NCBI GenBank assembly: GCA_021307315.1
Contig: JAJSPD010000001.1
Location: 1,674,001-1,738,000 of the forward strand
Length of the DNA: 64,000 nt
Source: Bisporella sp. PMI_857
Lineage: Eukaryota; Ascomycota; Leotiomycetes; Helotiales; Helotiaceae
Direction of reading: 5' to 3'
Positions 21,769 through 33,700 of the stretch are shown in pieces; position 1 is the first letter of the stretch; every line of letters begins with the position of its first letter. A program made the position numbers and the translations under genes. Below the pieces are notes generated by a model. It made no database searches, was not told the DNA's origin, and saw only the letters and a program-made list of their open reading frames with translations.

Positions 21769-23141
21769 ATGGCTAGGGACGATAATACCGAGCTCGCGAT
21801 AGACGGATTTGGCTACGGAGGGAGAAGACCAAATATGCCGCCACCTGCGGATGCCCCAGATGCAGCAGCGTTAATCGAGGAATTCTTGAATCAAAATGTC
21901 AACCTAGCCAACGAGATCGCATTCATGCAAGAAGAGATCCAAGCCAAGGACGAACAGCTGAATTCGATGCACCTCATCATCAAGAACAAAGATGCCTCTA
22001 TACAAAAATGGATTCGTGCCAACGGAAGTCATGCGCCAAATCCAAAAGAAGAGCAATACCGAAAGCAAATCATAGAACTATATGACAAGGCGCAGGTGCT
22101 ATCTGACGAAAAGGTAGAATTAGCGCAAAAGTGTCAAGGGCTGATAGATAAGCGTCTCCTATGGCTGGATACCCAGATCAAAAGCCTGCAAGATAGAGGT
22201 GAATTTCCAGTGGATGAGAGTTTACCGTCGATGCTACGACCTAAGGCCAGTGAGCGAGTTAGTGTTCAGCATGAGCCTGTCAGTGCAAGCACACCTGGGC
22301 AAAATGGCGCGGCTACAACTCCACATGTTCGCCATCCTAATCAGCAGTAAGTGTTTCTTAAGTTCTGCAGTCATAGTGTGTTGGACATCTTTACAATTGC
22401 GATAGCTGACACAGTATGTCTAGCCCACAGCGGGCACATCCCATTCAAACTCAAGGCTTACCATCTACTGGCCCAAATACACCATCCGCTACACCAGCAT
22501 CGGCAGCAGCAGCCGCCATTCTAGCGAACCGACAACAACAACAGCGTGAATCGTCACTGGGTGCTTCAGCTGCATCTGCAAAGCGACAGAAGTTGACGGG
22601 TGGGCTAGGCACCTTACCTGCTCAATCTAGTGGGCTTGCTCGCCATTCTTCGATGACACCAGGAACGCCAAGAGCTGGTACGCCAGTCCGATCTTCAAGC
22701 GTAGGTCCACGGTCTCAGAAGAGCATTCCAGGAAATAAGAAAGTGGCGCCTCAAGGCAGCCGCCAAAGTGGCATACCACGCAAGAATAAGCCTGGCAAAT
22801 CAGGTCTTAGTCGAGTAAAGCGAACTGGCAATAAGAACTCGCCGTCATCGACTAATGACAGTGAGTTGAGTGATGCTGAATCAGGATCAGCGGAAGATGA
22901 AGATGAACCCGGTACGCCTCCACCTGTCAAAGGAGATGTGGATATGGCTGATGCGGAAGAAGAAGAAGGCGGCGATGACAGAAAATATTGTACGTGCCAG
23001 AGCGTAAGTTACGGCGACATGGTAGCGTGTGACAATGATGGTTGCCCATATGAATGGTTCCATTGGTCATGTGTCGGGCTAACAAGCGAGCCGAAAGGAA
23101 CATGGATCTGTCCTGTCTGTACGAAGAATCAAAAGAAGTAA
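21769..23141 (+). CDS. ING-family PHD finger protein
   Basis: Exons 21769-22346 and 22424-23141 give 431 aa. ING proteins read H3K4 methylation as subunits of histone acetyltransferase or deacetylase complexes. The N-terminal ING domain (about residues 30-150) is helical: 'ALIEEFLNQNVNLANEIAFM', 'QAKDEQLNSMHLIIKNKD' and 'KKIIELYDKAQVLSDEKVEL'-type segments. A long disordered, Ser/Pro/Gln-rich linker with a basic patch (PRKNKPGKSGLSRVKR) and an acidic patch (DMADAEEEEGGDD) follows. The C-terminal PHD finger (about residues 382-427) has all C4HC3 ligands: 'YCTCQSVSYGDMVACDNDGC', 'WFHWSCVGL' and 'WICPVC'. Which complex it serves (NuA4, NuA3 or Rpd3L type) cannot be settled here, so no symbol is given. 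Confidence 0.92.
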
Positions 23142-23604
23142 CGAACTTTGTTCTCTCTTTCGGGCGTGGACTTGCTTTTGGTCGTTATATAGTATGGCGT
23201 TAGAGGTAACAAACTTGTGCCAAGTGCTGGCTGAGTTTATGGGCAAGGGAAAGATGGGTATGGAACGAGGATTGGTATTCTTCAAGGACGTGTACCATAA
23301 ATTGAATCGACTTCAATCATGCCTACCGCTTCAAATCCCCTCGAACCGCCTTCAACTGGAGGTGTAGGAGGTGTAGTATGGTATACGTGACATGCCCAAC
23401 TCAGAACAGACAAACACCATGAAAATTTAAGATATGGAAGAATTTATTTATGTACTAATTGTTTGATCATATGTATAATCTACAATCCTCATACAACCAA
23501 AATATAGATATCAATTTCGCTGCTATCCAAATAACTCCATGCATGCTATTTTGCGCCTAAATCAATGATGTATGTGCGATCTTGCTTACGCCAAATTATC
23601 GCAT
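23142..23604. other. Convergent 3' flanks
   Basis: 463 bases between the ING-type gene (+) and the FMP42-like gene (-). AT-rich 3' UTR sequence; no gene. Confidence 0.5.
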
Positions 23605-25405
23605 TTATTCCGGGATCTGTGCACCAGGCATTGCCACCTCTCTCGCATTCTCCGCTTCTGTTTCTAGTCCACTTCTTCTATAGGTATATGCTTTGACGCC
23701 AACATACGTCGAAAGCGTAACGCCGACCACGAAAGCGGTGCCAAGTAGGATTATGTTGACCGGGACAGGATTCCCGTCGAATACTTTGTGTAGTAGGATA
23801 TCTAGCACGCTCTGCATTAGGTTGAAGAGCCCAGCGAGACAGATGATCAGCCCGTACACCGTGCCGAAGGTCCGCGTCCCGAAGATCTTGGACGAGTAAT
23901 CGGATACGGCGGTGTAGTAGAATGGCCGGTAGAGCACGAAAAGGCTGATGTTAGCGTAGGCTGCCCATTCGTAGGGTAGGCATCCTAAGATGCCGATTGT
24001 GGTAGCGATGGTCACGAGAGAGCTAAGTACGAACAGCGTGCTACGGTTATCGAGGATGAGGCCGATGAAGGGGATCGAGAGGATGCCACCGAGGGGGAGG
24101 GCGATGTCGAAGAAGGTGTTTACCTCGACGGCTTTCTCATAGGAGCCCAGGAGGTATTCGTATTGCGGTCGGATGGTGGCTACGAAGTAGTTGATGCGGA
24201 GCATTTGGACCACGGTGAAGAGGGTGATGAGGATGCACCATGGTGAGCGGATTTGCTGGAGAACGCTACAGAGACGGTTAGCAAATGTTGGCTTTGCAGC
24301 AGGATTCTTATGATGGGACATGGGGTCGCTACTTACGTCTTTCCATGCATTGCACCCCATACTCCTGAGATTCTGTTCTTCTTCTCCTCCTTTTTGAAAT
24401 GCTTGATGCCTGATTTGGAGCCGATCAGGTCTGTTATCTCGCTGACGACTGACTTGCGATGTTGTTGAGCTTCGTCGCGAAGAAGGGCAGTCTGCTCGTC
24501 AATCTGATCATCGTAGCCATTCTCAGTCTCTTCGACCTGCTCAACTAACTCTGCAATTGTCTTGTAGGATTGAGCTGGCATTATGAAGATTTGGACGATT
24601 AGGATGAAGACTGGAACCGCCAAGTAGATTAGAAAGAAGTACTTGGGCCAAAATTTCTCGTTACTCCATTGATAGATGATCCTGTACACTAGGAAAACGG
24701 CACTTGAGGAATCAAAAGCGCCAGTGAGTAGGGCCAGAATGAGTCCTGAGTGCTTTGGAAAGGCGTGTGAGAGTTGAAAGGAGGAGATATAGATAAATGG
24801 GCCACCAAGTCCAAGAAAGAAATAACCTGGCAGATAGCCGTCGAACGGCAACTGCCATGAAAAAGCGAACAAGAGTGACCCAATTGCCAAAAACAAACTT
24901 CCAATTATGCCACAAACTCGAGGCCCATAATGGTCGAGGGTAGCTCCAATAGGTAGAGCTGCGACGTTGGTACCCACTGCGGCGACGGTGAACATCAAAT
25001 TCAAACGTGTCTCCTGTTCGAAGCATGTTCGCACTCCATCCTCCAGTTCTTCATCTGTACAGAGATTTCTATAAACATGTTCACGGATCAGAACAGGTTT
25101 GAGAGCTGCGTATCCGAAGACAATCCCGGCGGCGAAGAGGCAGTAGGTAACGGCGATGAATATCTGCACTGCAGAAGAGTTAGCACGTCTTTCCACAACA
25201 AGAAATATTACCCACATATTCTTCTGGCTTTTGGCACTTCAAAAGCACCAATTGGTTCTACATGACTCTCCAGGGCCAAAGCTGGAGCTTCCCAATCTCC
25301 AGGCAAAGGGTTGAAGCTCAACCTTCGCTCCCGCGCAGGGTCTGCAGGCGACCGCCCTCTTTCTGGCGATAAGGAGCCATATGAGGTGATTCGCGTCAAG
25401 GACAT
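23605..25405 (-). CDS. MFS transporter, FMP42/SLC43-like
   Basis: Exons 25216-25405, 24337-25168 and 23605-24265 give 560 aa with about 12 membrane segments. Yeast Fmp42 and animal SLC43 transporters belong to this group; SLC43 members carry amino acids, but the fungal substrate is not established. The N-terminus is a soluble tail of about 60 residues with Ser/Pro/Arg motifs, then 'FIAVTYCLFAAGIVFGYAAL', a family signature in the first helix. 'GATLDHYGPRVCGIIGSLFL' is the MFS motif between helices 2 and 3. The central loop is long, charged and contains 'DEQTALLRDE', an acidic dileucine-type signal, then 'FKKEEKKNRISGVW'. The first intron's donor (GTGGGT) is less canonical; it was chosen because it gives the continuous frame ARRILQIFIAV. 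Confidence 0.88.
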
Positions 25406-25954
25406 ATTTTTAAATCCTCAACCTGCGATCCTTGCACCAAAATATTACAGCAACGACGCGAAGGCGAAGCTCCCAAGAAGATGGCGGGGTAGCAATTACG
25501 ACACTGAGCGGGGCTGCCGTGCTCGTGATTCATAAACAAACACTGTTTAAAAATGATTAGTTAAGCTGCACGTTATCATGAAGACCTATGCCATCCTGTA
25601 GGAAAAAGAAAGGAGGGGTTTACTGCTCTATATACTGCAGATACACATTTTTTTACTTATCGAAGCTCTGCTGCTAAGCTGTAGGGCTAGTGCCCGCGGG
25701 CCGCGCTATTATGGATGGTGGCTTGAGGGGCGTGGATGGAAATTTTCACTGATAACGTATAGAAAATTTGTGAGAAAAAAGATTGGTTTAATGTATGATT
25801 TTGGTGTGAGAGGATACCTAGGTAGGAGGTATCATGATATGCTAATATACAAACCTCAGGTATCTGGAGAAATACTCTTCAAATAATACAGTCGTTCCGT
25901 TGTCTTTTAAGAGGTGTTCGAAAATTAAACCAAGCTCTTCAAGCTCTTCCCCGA
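25406..25954. other. Intergenic region between two minus-strand genes
   Basis: 549 bases forming the 5' flank of the transporter gene and 3' flank of the transcription factor gene. AT-rich, no ORF of note. Confidence 0.5.
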
Positions 25955-28783
25955 CTAGAAGAACCCCGATCCGCCTCCAACATTATCCATTAAGCTTCCA
26001 AAAAACGTGTCCTCGTTAAAATATGCTCCAAAGTCACCCGCGCCAAGGGTCATTCCCATAGCTTGTTCGAAGCCATCTGTGTACGCAAGATCCATGTTTA
26101 ATGAAGGGTCGACATTTCCGTTCAGAACTCCATATCCTTGGCCCATATTCTGAGCTATCTGGTTCATCGGATTGTCATAACCTAAGAAAGATTGCTGTTG
26201 CTGCCAGTCATTTGAATTATTCATGTAGCCGACACTCCTAGGGCGGGCCTGGCCACCAGAATTTCCTGTTGCAACTTCGCTCAGCATATGAAGTCCCGTA
26301 TTTTCAGGGCTATATGCGAGCGGCTGTTGCCCTTGTTGTTGTTGTTGTTGCTGCTGGAGGTTTGTGTTGGTATCCTTGACAGAATCCGCAGATGAATTAG
26401 GAGGGTTCCTTGTTGGAGGAATGGCAATTGGCTCCCCCGATGGCTTGCCTTCTCGTTGACGATGAAACCATGTTTTCAGCATAAGAAGAACCATCAAGAA
26501 TTTAGCAGAAGGACGCGACTTTTCCTGCGCCGCACTGGCTTTGAATACGGCCGCTAAACTGTCAAGATATTGCTCAACCTTCATATTGTCCTTGTTAATC
26601 ACTTTTCCAAGTTCGCTGTGGGGAGTTGCAGCAGCAAAGTACATCTTAATGAGAACCACAACAGCATATGCAACTCGAACAAAGTGCACAATTGGTAAAC
26701 AATGAATAGTGTCCACGTCAAATTTCAGGAAGGTTTCGATTATGCCGTCAATTGCCGTGAGACAAGTAGAAAGAGCACTGATATGAACAGATGTGAGCGA
26801 TTCGGGTCCTTCTGCGTCCATTTGTCCACTCAGAATAGCTTCGGTGAAAGGCGGCTTGAACTCATCAACGTTGTGATTAACATGCATGGCAATTTCGTGC
26901 ATAAAGAGATTTACCACATGCCCGGTCATCGTCAGAGTCACTAGATTGGGTAAGTTCTGATGAAAGACTAAATGATAAAGGAATATTCTTCTCAACTTAC
27001 CTGATTGAGTATCTGGAGGAATATGGTTGGTCCATCTTGTCAAGTCTCTCTCAAATCCCTTTAAGGCATACTGCACCTTTGGATCCGCAATATTTACGTT
27101 TGCAGAAGGGTCATCCATCGAGAATTGGGTCCCAATTTCCTCTGCAATCTGTTGACTGCGAACCAGTTGACATAATATCTTGTCCGATGGGGCGGCTTCT
27201 GGGGAACGCTCAAGGACATTCAGACAGTCAGTCATAAATGGAGACCATCGTATCAAGTTGGGTCGACGCAATCCCATAGAAGCATTGCAACATAAAAAAT
27301 AGCAGCCCAGCCAAGCTCTTCTAGCTACGATGCTTTCTGGATCTGGGAATGGTGTCCTTCTCCATGGATGATCCCTCCAAAGACCAGCGTTCGTACCAAA
27401 GCTCTTACATTGCGTGTTCTTGGATTTCTTTCCGATACCAATATCAAGCGCCATTACAGCAGCGATATGGATGAGTTGATAGAATTTCAACTCTTCGAAA
27501 TGCTCAGGAGGCCAATACCAAAGGGTGCTGACTGTCAATGCTTGTATGATCTCTAAGGTTTTCTCTCCGTTGCAGATTATTCGTTCCGCAAATATGCTCA
27601 TGAGCTCTTTCGTTAGTATTCTTTGCAGGTCAGGGTAATTCATCCCACAACTCGCACTAAGAACGGCTAAGAAAAGTGTCGGTTTTGACTTTCTAACTTC
27701 TGCGGCGGTAGTACTAAGATATATAGTCAATAGCTGGTCACAAGAAAGATTATTTCGGGGTTTATCGTTTAATGTACCACAAATTATGACGGAATGTCAA
27801 GTTTCTAGAGCAATGAAAACTCACTTTGGCGGAAACACTACGGCGGGCATATGTATAGCCATACGCTCGGTGTAACAGTTAAACATCTTGGTTGCCATCT
27901 CTGAGGTAACGAGCCCTCGATCAATCACATCGTGGTATTCATTGCGATGAAATGAGTCCCGAACTCCTTCACTCGCAGGATAACCGGCGGGTCCGTTAAC
28001 TGATCCCGAGCCTGGGCCTGCAATCGATCGAGAAGTCTGGCTTGAAGTGTCTGAAGACTCTGTATGCTTTCTCTTCTGCCCAGCAACTACCATTGGCGGT
28101 GCAGGAGACGATTTTTGTGCTTCGAACTCGGAAGGCTTGAGATAGCTAGTCCATTCGTTCGTAATTCGTGGCTCAGTACGACCGGTGAATGGAGGGCCAT
28201 AACCACCAGCTGTAACTTGTTGATAGGGTACATGATTTTGTGTTCGCATGCCCTCAAGGCCATGGTCGCTGCTTTTGCCCTGCAAACTGGCTGTTAATGC
28301 TTGCAGCGCGTCGATCTTCTTCTCGAGCTCCGCAACTCTGCTATCAGTTTTCTTCTGCCTTTTTCGACTTGGAATAGTGATGACACAATTACGATTAGCT
28401 TTTGCACATCTTTTGCAAGGTCCGTCCATATTATTTAGGTCCGGTTCACAACGAACTTTAAGTCCTCGACAAGCTGTATTCTGTTAACTAACTGTTGAAC
28501 GGTTTGAAAGAATAAGCCCACCTTCGCATGCTCGCCTTTTTGGATCATTTGGGGCACCATCATTTATGCCATCCAGCGCATCATGATCGTCTGTCGCGTT
28601 ACCTCCAGATTGGGGGGTATGCGAGTAACTATCCGCATGAGGGGATCCATTACCGACATGAGATATTTGACCCGGTGGTGCTGGTGTGATTGCACTGGTG
28701 TTAGTCGGTGAGACGGTGACAGTTGACTGCGCTCTCAATCTTGGATCGAGCTCTGCAAAGTTCAATGGCAAGGACATGCTCAA
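25955..28783 (-). CDS. Zn2Cys6 transcription factor with fungal-specific regulatory domain
   Basis: Exons 28522-28783, 27825-28473, 27001-27713 and 25955-26940 give 869 aa. The binuclear zinc cluster (about residues 86-119) spans the first junction with Cys spacing C-x2-C-x6-C-x10-C-x2-C-x6-C, starting 'RRACEACRGLKVRC'. A basic linker 'SRKRQKKTDSRVAELEKKID' runs into a coiled-coil dimerisation segment. The middle homology region includes 'GLVTSEMATKMFNCYTERMA', 'TLWYWPPEHFEELKFYQL' and 'RRAWLGCYFLCCNASMGLRR', typical of a War1-like family of filamentous fungi. Near residue 740 there is a run of 8-9 Gln. The C-terminus is Gly/Asn/Asp-rich and probably activating. For the third intron I chose the acceptor at 26941-26942, because it restores the conserved 'TLTMTGHVVNLFMHEIAMHV' block; reading through is also open. 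Targets are unknown. Confidence 0.88.
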
Positions 28784-29346
28784 ATCCTAGGTGGGCGTTT
28801 TAGACGTCGGTGAGACGGTGCTCTGAAGACCGTTGGCGGAGGTGTTTTTTCAACTTTGTCCGTCCTCTTAGTCTCATTCGAAATTTGTGGTGCTACAGAT
28901 CCTCAACACTTGACTCTTGTATGCCTTGTCTACGTGGCAAAGAAGCCAATACTCAACGATCAATAATTGCTGATGGGTGACTGCTTTCAATGAGCCAAAT
29001 CTTGGGAGTCCTCAAGTAATCCCTACGAACATCCGATTTTTGACGTCTTTAGCCTCTGATGGCTTCCGGACAGAGATAAATTACCCCACAAAATGCAGGA
29101 AAGTAGCGAGCTCCGGTCTATAACATCACTACATGGCCACCTTCATTTGATCATATATATTTGAACACCAAGAAGCAAAGAGGCTGTAAGGTAAACTTCT
29201 GGCAGCACATATTTACTACCATAGTCATCCATTGAGTTAGTGAGCGAGGTTGTTTGAGCCATATATCGAAAAGGATTGGATAATCAGCCACCAGCAAGAG
29301 TGCGGGTTCAAGATACTATTCCACGCGCGAAATACACAATTCTACA
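28784..29346. other. Divergent intergenic region
   Basis: 563 bases upstream of both the Zn2Cys6 gene (-) and the PSI-like gene (+). No gene seen; the minus ORF at 29308-29493 overlaps the PSI-like gene antisense. Confidence 0.5.
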
Positions 29347-29832
29347 ATGTCTATAAACTTGAGGTCCGGAGGGACTGGCAATAATACTTTCGATGATCTT
29401 CTGAACCTGTGCTGGTCGATTCAAGAAGCATGGCCGTGTATCAGAAAGGGTCCTTGTAGTTGGTGTCCTGTGGTAAGTTGACCCAGGCTGCAAGTTTCAT
29501 AAGTGTTGTCACTAAGCTACAAGTCTTCCACTTGTGTACCCAATCTATCTAAAGTCCATATTCTCGCTCCTATTTCAAATCCCGATATTTGCCCACATTG
29601 GCAAGAAAGATGGGAGTTAAGAGCTCGACCACTGGGACCACATGTGTCAACCATCACATTCCTAACATGTATCGTATCCGTCTGTACAACTCTCCTTACG
29701 ATTGGTATCCTTGCTTCTGGGATTAAGCTATTTGGATTGATCCGAAACCGGTGGAGAAAGAACGAAGGTTGGTGGAAGGGCTGGAGACTGAAATTGGTGG
29801 ATGTGACGGAGCGTACTCCATTGCTTGAATGA
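29347..29832 (+). CDS. Small PSI-like Cys-rich single-pass membrane protein
   Basis: Exons 29347-29472 and 29524-29832 give 144 aa. The N-terminal part is Cys-rich with the spacing of a plexin-type (PSI) repeat: Cys22, 31, 37, 40, 46 and 65, including 'CIRKGPCSWCPVSSTCVPN' (formed across the splice junction) and 'NPDICPHWQERWELR'. A hydrophobic helix at about residues 84-112 follows, then a basic/aromatic cytosolic tail with 'RNRWRKNEGWWKGW' and a terminal 'ERTPLLE', which fits an acidic dileucine sorting pattern. No classical signal peptide is visible, so an uncleaved anchor with the Cys-rich part in the lumen is inferred. I believe it is conserved in filamentous fungi, function unknown. The GTAAGT donor and in-frame join support the model. 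Confidence 0.78.
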
Positions 29833-29997
29833 GAACGGCCGTCTATATATCGCTTGACCTCTAGCTATTGTGAATGTAGCCGGCTGTATTGAGCATTGCT
29901 ATGGGAAAGCGATGTGGATGGTGGTCGTCATAGTACGACTTGATTTAATATTATATCATGAAGGTTGGAAATAGACAACTCAATCGATTTCAATCTC

Positions 29998-30312
29998 TTA
30001 TCCAGAGCTCACAGGTGGAATAATTGCAACCTCGTCGCCTTCTTTAATAATTATCTCATTCTCGTTGTCGATGGTGTCCTCCGGCACATCAACATACTCG
30101 AGATTTATGGTAATTAAGCAGCTTTCTAGAACTTTTGCTTTCATTCCTGCATATTTTCCATCCAGTGTCTTAAACAATTTGGATAGGGGGAGAGGCGCAG
30201 GTAAGAATTCCCGGTCCTTTGATGTGTATGAAGTTGCTGATGCGAAATACAAGACAGTAAAGCTACCTTCCGGCACATTCATTGAAGACATCGTAGGCGT
30301 CGTGTGGCACAA
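29998..30312 (-). CDS. cnxG: Molybdopterin synthase sulfur carrier subunit (MOCS2A/MoaD type)
   Basis: Single exon, 104 aa, or 97 aa from the internal ATG at 30291 (MSSMNVPEG), which is nearer the family's length. The ubiquitin-like small subunit carries a C-terminal glycine thiocarboxylate that supplies sulfur to make molybdopterin with MOCS2B; the cofactor serves nitrate reductase and xanthine dehydrogenase. Features seen are the first strand 'FTVLYFASATSYTSKDREFL', 'ESCLITINLEYVD' and the terminal strand 'IIIKEGDEVAIIPPVSSG'. The last two residues are Ser-Gly, where the superfamily usually has Gly-Gly; the acceptor glycine itself is kept. The gene faces the PSI-like gene tail to tail and is divergent from the RNB gene. 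Confidence 0.9.
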   Translation of the reverse strand: MCHTTPTMSSMNVPEGSFTVLYFASATSYTSKDREFLPAPLPLSKLFKTLDGKYAGMKAKVLESCLITINLEYVDVPEDTIDNENEIIIKEGDEVAIIPPVSSG

Positions 30313-30752
30313 TCAATCAATTAAATCCTGGTTCGTAATGTTAGAATCCTGGCTATTGGACTTTCAAATGATATATTGATTGGAGAAGAAATAAATCAGA
30401 GATCTTGGTAGTTTGATCCGCATATAAGCCCAGCTTTGCTGAGATTTTCGGATAATACATGCATTTTTAATCATCATGTAAAGGGGGAAATACTTCTGCC
30501 TAGGATATATGATATTTCAGACTTACATATGTATGGCTGTTGTCCGTGATGATGACAGGTAAAGTTACTTCGTCATGTCGACAGAGGTAAATTCATCAAA
30601 ATAAAATAACTTATCTCGCCCCACAAAATCGTATTACATAAGGACTCACATCACGTCCACCGCCTAAAATTATTCGCGTTATATTTTTGAGGTCGTCATT
30701 TATTTCTCTAAGCGCAAAGTCTTAGAAAGCTCGACAGTGGCGCTTCTGAGCT
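30313..30752. other. Divergent promoter region
   Basis: 440 bases between the molybdopterin synthase gene (-) and the mitochondrial RNase gene (+). AT-rich; no extra ORF. Confidence 0.5.
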
Positions 30753-33700
30753 ATGCTACGATCCCCTCAGCTCAGAAGTCAGGCATCAAAATCATTTGTT
30801 TGCTGGCGTTGTCATGCCGAAAATCCTTTTTTGTCTTCTAGAAAGTACAGGAACGATGGATTACTTGTAGGAAGAACTCCTCGAAATGCTGGGCGTGGAC
30901 ATCGGGGCTTCGGCACAAGTCATGTCACAGCTACCGTATGTACATTGCCTCTTCTCTATACTAGCTTCTTTGAGATGTTTAAATGTTACAGAACACTGCG
31001 CAAACCCCCGAAAATAGTAGTATAGAGGACGCCGTCTTCCTGTCACAAAAGACAGGCAAACCAAATATCCGCGACACTCTTCGCAATTGGGAGTTCAATA
31101 ACACTTCAATCGGCTTTGTCCCTCCGTTAGCATTGCCTCGATCCTCCAAGGACAGAGCCCAGGATGTTCAGAACTCCAAAGAAGATGCAGGAGGATTCCA
31201 GGTTGCGCCTGGTGATGAGTACGAAACAGATTTGCGAGTGTACCACAGAGAAGATTTGCTTGATGTTGGGCCAGGCAGGACCTTTCTCCGTCCTGGCGAC
31301 CTTGTAGAGCTGATGTGAGCCTCTTCATGCTAATTGATGTTTGGAAAGCTAATTTTGCATGAAAGAAACGCCAATGGCCATGGCCAGGAGCTCGCGGTAT
31401 ATGTGCGTGAAGTTGAATCACAGTCACAATTCTACACCATGTCTGGAAAATGGATTCATCGAACGTCGAAGAATGCAAAGTTTTATATTCCGCAATTCGT
31501 CGAACCTCACGAGTTTACCGAATTACTACCTTACCTACCGTCTACAGCAGTCCCATACAAGATGCAAAACATCCTACAACCAGTCGCGCAGTCAATCCCA
31601 CGAGATGTCGGCAAGCCTCTAATTCGTAAGATGCTCGAGTTTTGGTACAAAGCTGATGCCGTATACGAGGCTGCTTCGCCCAATTTCGATAACGCCTATG
31701 AACTTGTTGCCAGTGTGGAGAAGTTTGGATATGCAACTCTTGAAGAGATTGCAGAGATAGTCTTTCCAAAGTCGATACAGAGGCTTGAAGACGGAAAATT
31801 CGCCAAGCCTGCCCTCTATGCCCTACACCGGTCGCTTTTAGGCAATGATATTGGTTTTCGTGTGCAGACTAGGGGTACTCTTCGAACTGGTGGACAATAT
31901 GAGATTAATCCTATCATGGAGGTCCGCGCTGTCAATCTAGTGAAGCAAATTGTTCGTGAGCATCAAGAAATCCAGAGAGCCAAAAGTGTTGGGCGTCGTG
32001 GCTCGACTTCCAAGCTCCAGCTATTCGCTTCCCAAGCCCAACGACTTATCGACTCTAGTAGACAAAATCGGGGGCTCACAAGTCACGGTATCATTGGTCC
32101 TTCTAAGTTTCAAGCTAGAGAGGGGGATCTGTTCAGGTTAGGGATGCCGCAGGAGTCGTTCACCGCTTCAGGAGCATCTTCTGATTTAGATCCGGTTAAC
32201 TTTGGTCTGCACATTATACAGTTTCTCGAGTCATGGGCCGCTTTGGATTCTCTTAGCCTGTGGTCTTCTTATAATAGCTATGGTCCTACTATACTCCGTG
32301 CTGTTGGGAGGTATGACGACGTCGATTTGAATAAACATACTGCCTGGACATTTTTGCAAGAGATAGGAATTATACCACCTTGGGAGAACAGAGCTGCATA
32401 TGATCTCCGCCTACCAAGAACTGGCCGAAGATTGGCTAAAGAGCCCCTTCCTCCCATCAACCCTCTCTCTTCTACTTCAAAAGGCTTAGAAAAGAAGCTT
32501 CATGCTTTGGAGAGAATTCGTCACGATTGGCAGGAGCTGCCAGTTTATTGTATAGACGATGTAACTGCTCACGAGATTGACGATGGGATTTCTTTGGAAA
32601 AGACAGAGGATCCGAACGAAGTTTGGATTCACGTTCATGTTGCAGATCCAGCTGCCCGACTTCTTCCGTATTCAGAAGCGACATCCCATGCTAAACGTGC
32701 CATCTCAAACGTATATTTGCCCGAGCGCATGGTGCCCATGCTCAACACTTCTGATGTTGGCAATTATCTTAGTCTGGCGCCAAACAGAGACTGTCTAACG
32801 TTCAGTACAAAGATGAATTTGACTGGGGATGTCTTAGACTTTAATATTAGACCAGGGAGATTGCGCAATGTACTCTATATTAGTCCATCAGTTGTCAGCG
32901 AGGTTACTGTCGAATCGGTCCCAAATGTTCCTCAGATTACACGGATTGTTGGCTCAGAGATACCTGAGTTTCTCCCCTCGCGCCGTATGCATGCGAGTCA
33001 CGAGCTTTCTGATGTTCACAAAGCTGAACTCTGCCTACTTCACACGATTTCGAAAGCCAGAGCGAAGCAGCTCACAACGAAAGGCGGAATTAGCAACGAG
33101 GGAGTCACATCGCCGTCGAACTCAATCTCGGTGTCTTTCAAAGGAGCTCATTGGAAATCTCAGCCGAAGCTTGCGAAAGGCTGTTGGAGCTTCACTTTCC
33201 CCGGCGATCCATCGATCAAGATCACAAGTGCTGACGTCACTCTTGGCCCTATGCCACGTTCGGAGACCAGTATTGTGCAGACCTTCATGTTGCTCGCCGG
33301 AGAAGTGGCTGCACGATGGTGTTCCGCTCGGGGAATCCCAATCCCCTTCCGAGTTACTCAGCGCAATCCTGACAAGATCAGTCCGGCGCAATATCTGGCC
33401 GAGAACGTTTTGCCATCGCGAGACGCGGACGGCAACGTTGACACGGCCAAGATTAGAGAATATCTCCAATTTCTAGGTCCTGTTCAGCCGTCCGTGACGC
33501 CCGGACCCCATGTGGCCGTAGGAGTCGACATGATGACAAAGGTCACCAGCCCTCTGCGTAGATTCGGGGACTTGCTGGTTCATTTCCAAATCGAGGCTGC
33601 CCTGATAGAAGAAGCCCGCTTGGGAAAATCCCTCGTTGGCAGCGACAGAGAAGACTATCTTCCCTTCACCAAGGCTCAGGTCAAGGCTATCCTGCCTCAG

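Noticed and set aside
26940..27000. Reading through TF intron 3 without splicing
   Set aside because: The frame stays open, but the piece GKLRRIFLYHLVFHQ interrupts the conserved regulatory domain, and a GTAAGT donor with a usable acceptor removes exactly 60 nt.
23605..28783. Transporter plus Zn2Cys6 regulator as a gene cluster
   Set aside because: Both families are conserved housekeeping-type genes, no biosynthetic enzyme is nearby and the order may be chance.
32868..33476. 202-codon plus-strand frame within the RNB gene
   Set aside because: Alternative register of the exonuclease exon, Arg/Ser/Leu-rich, no conserved motif.
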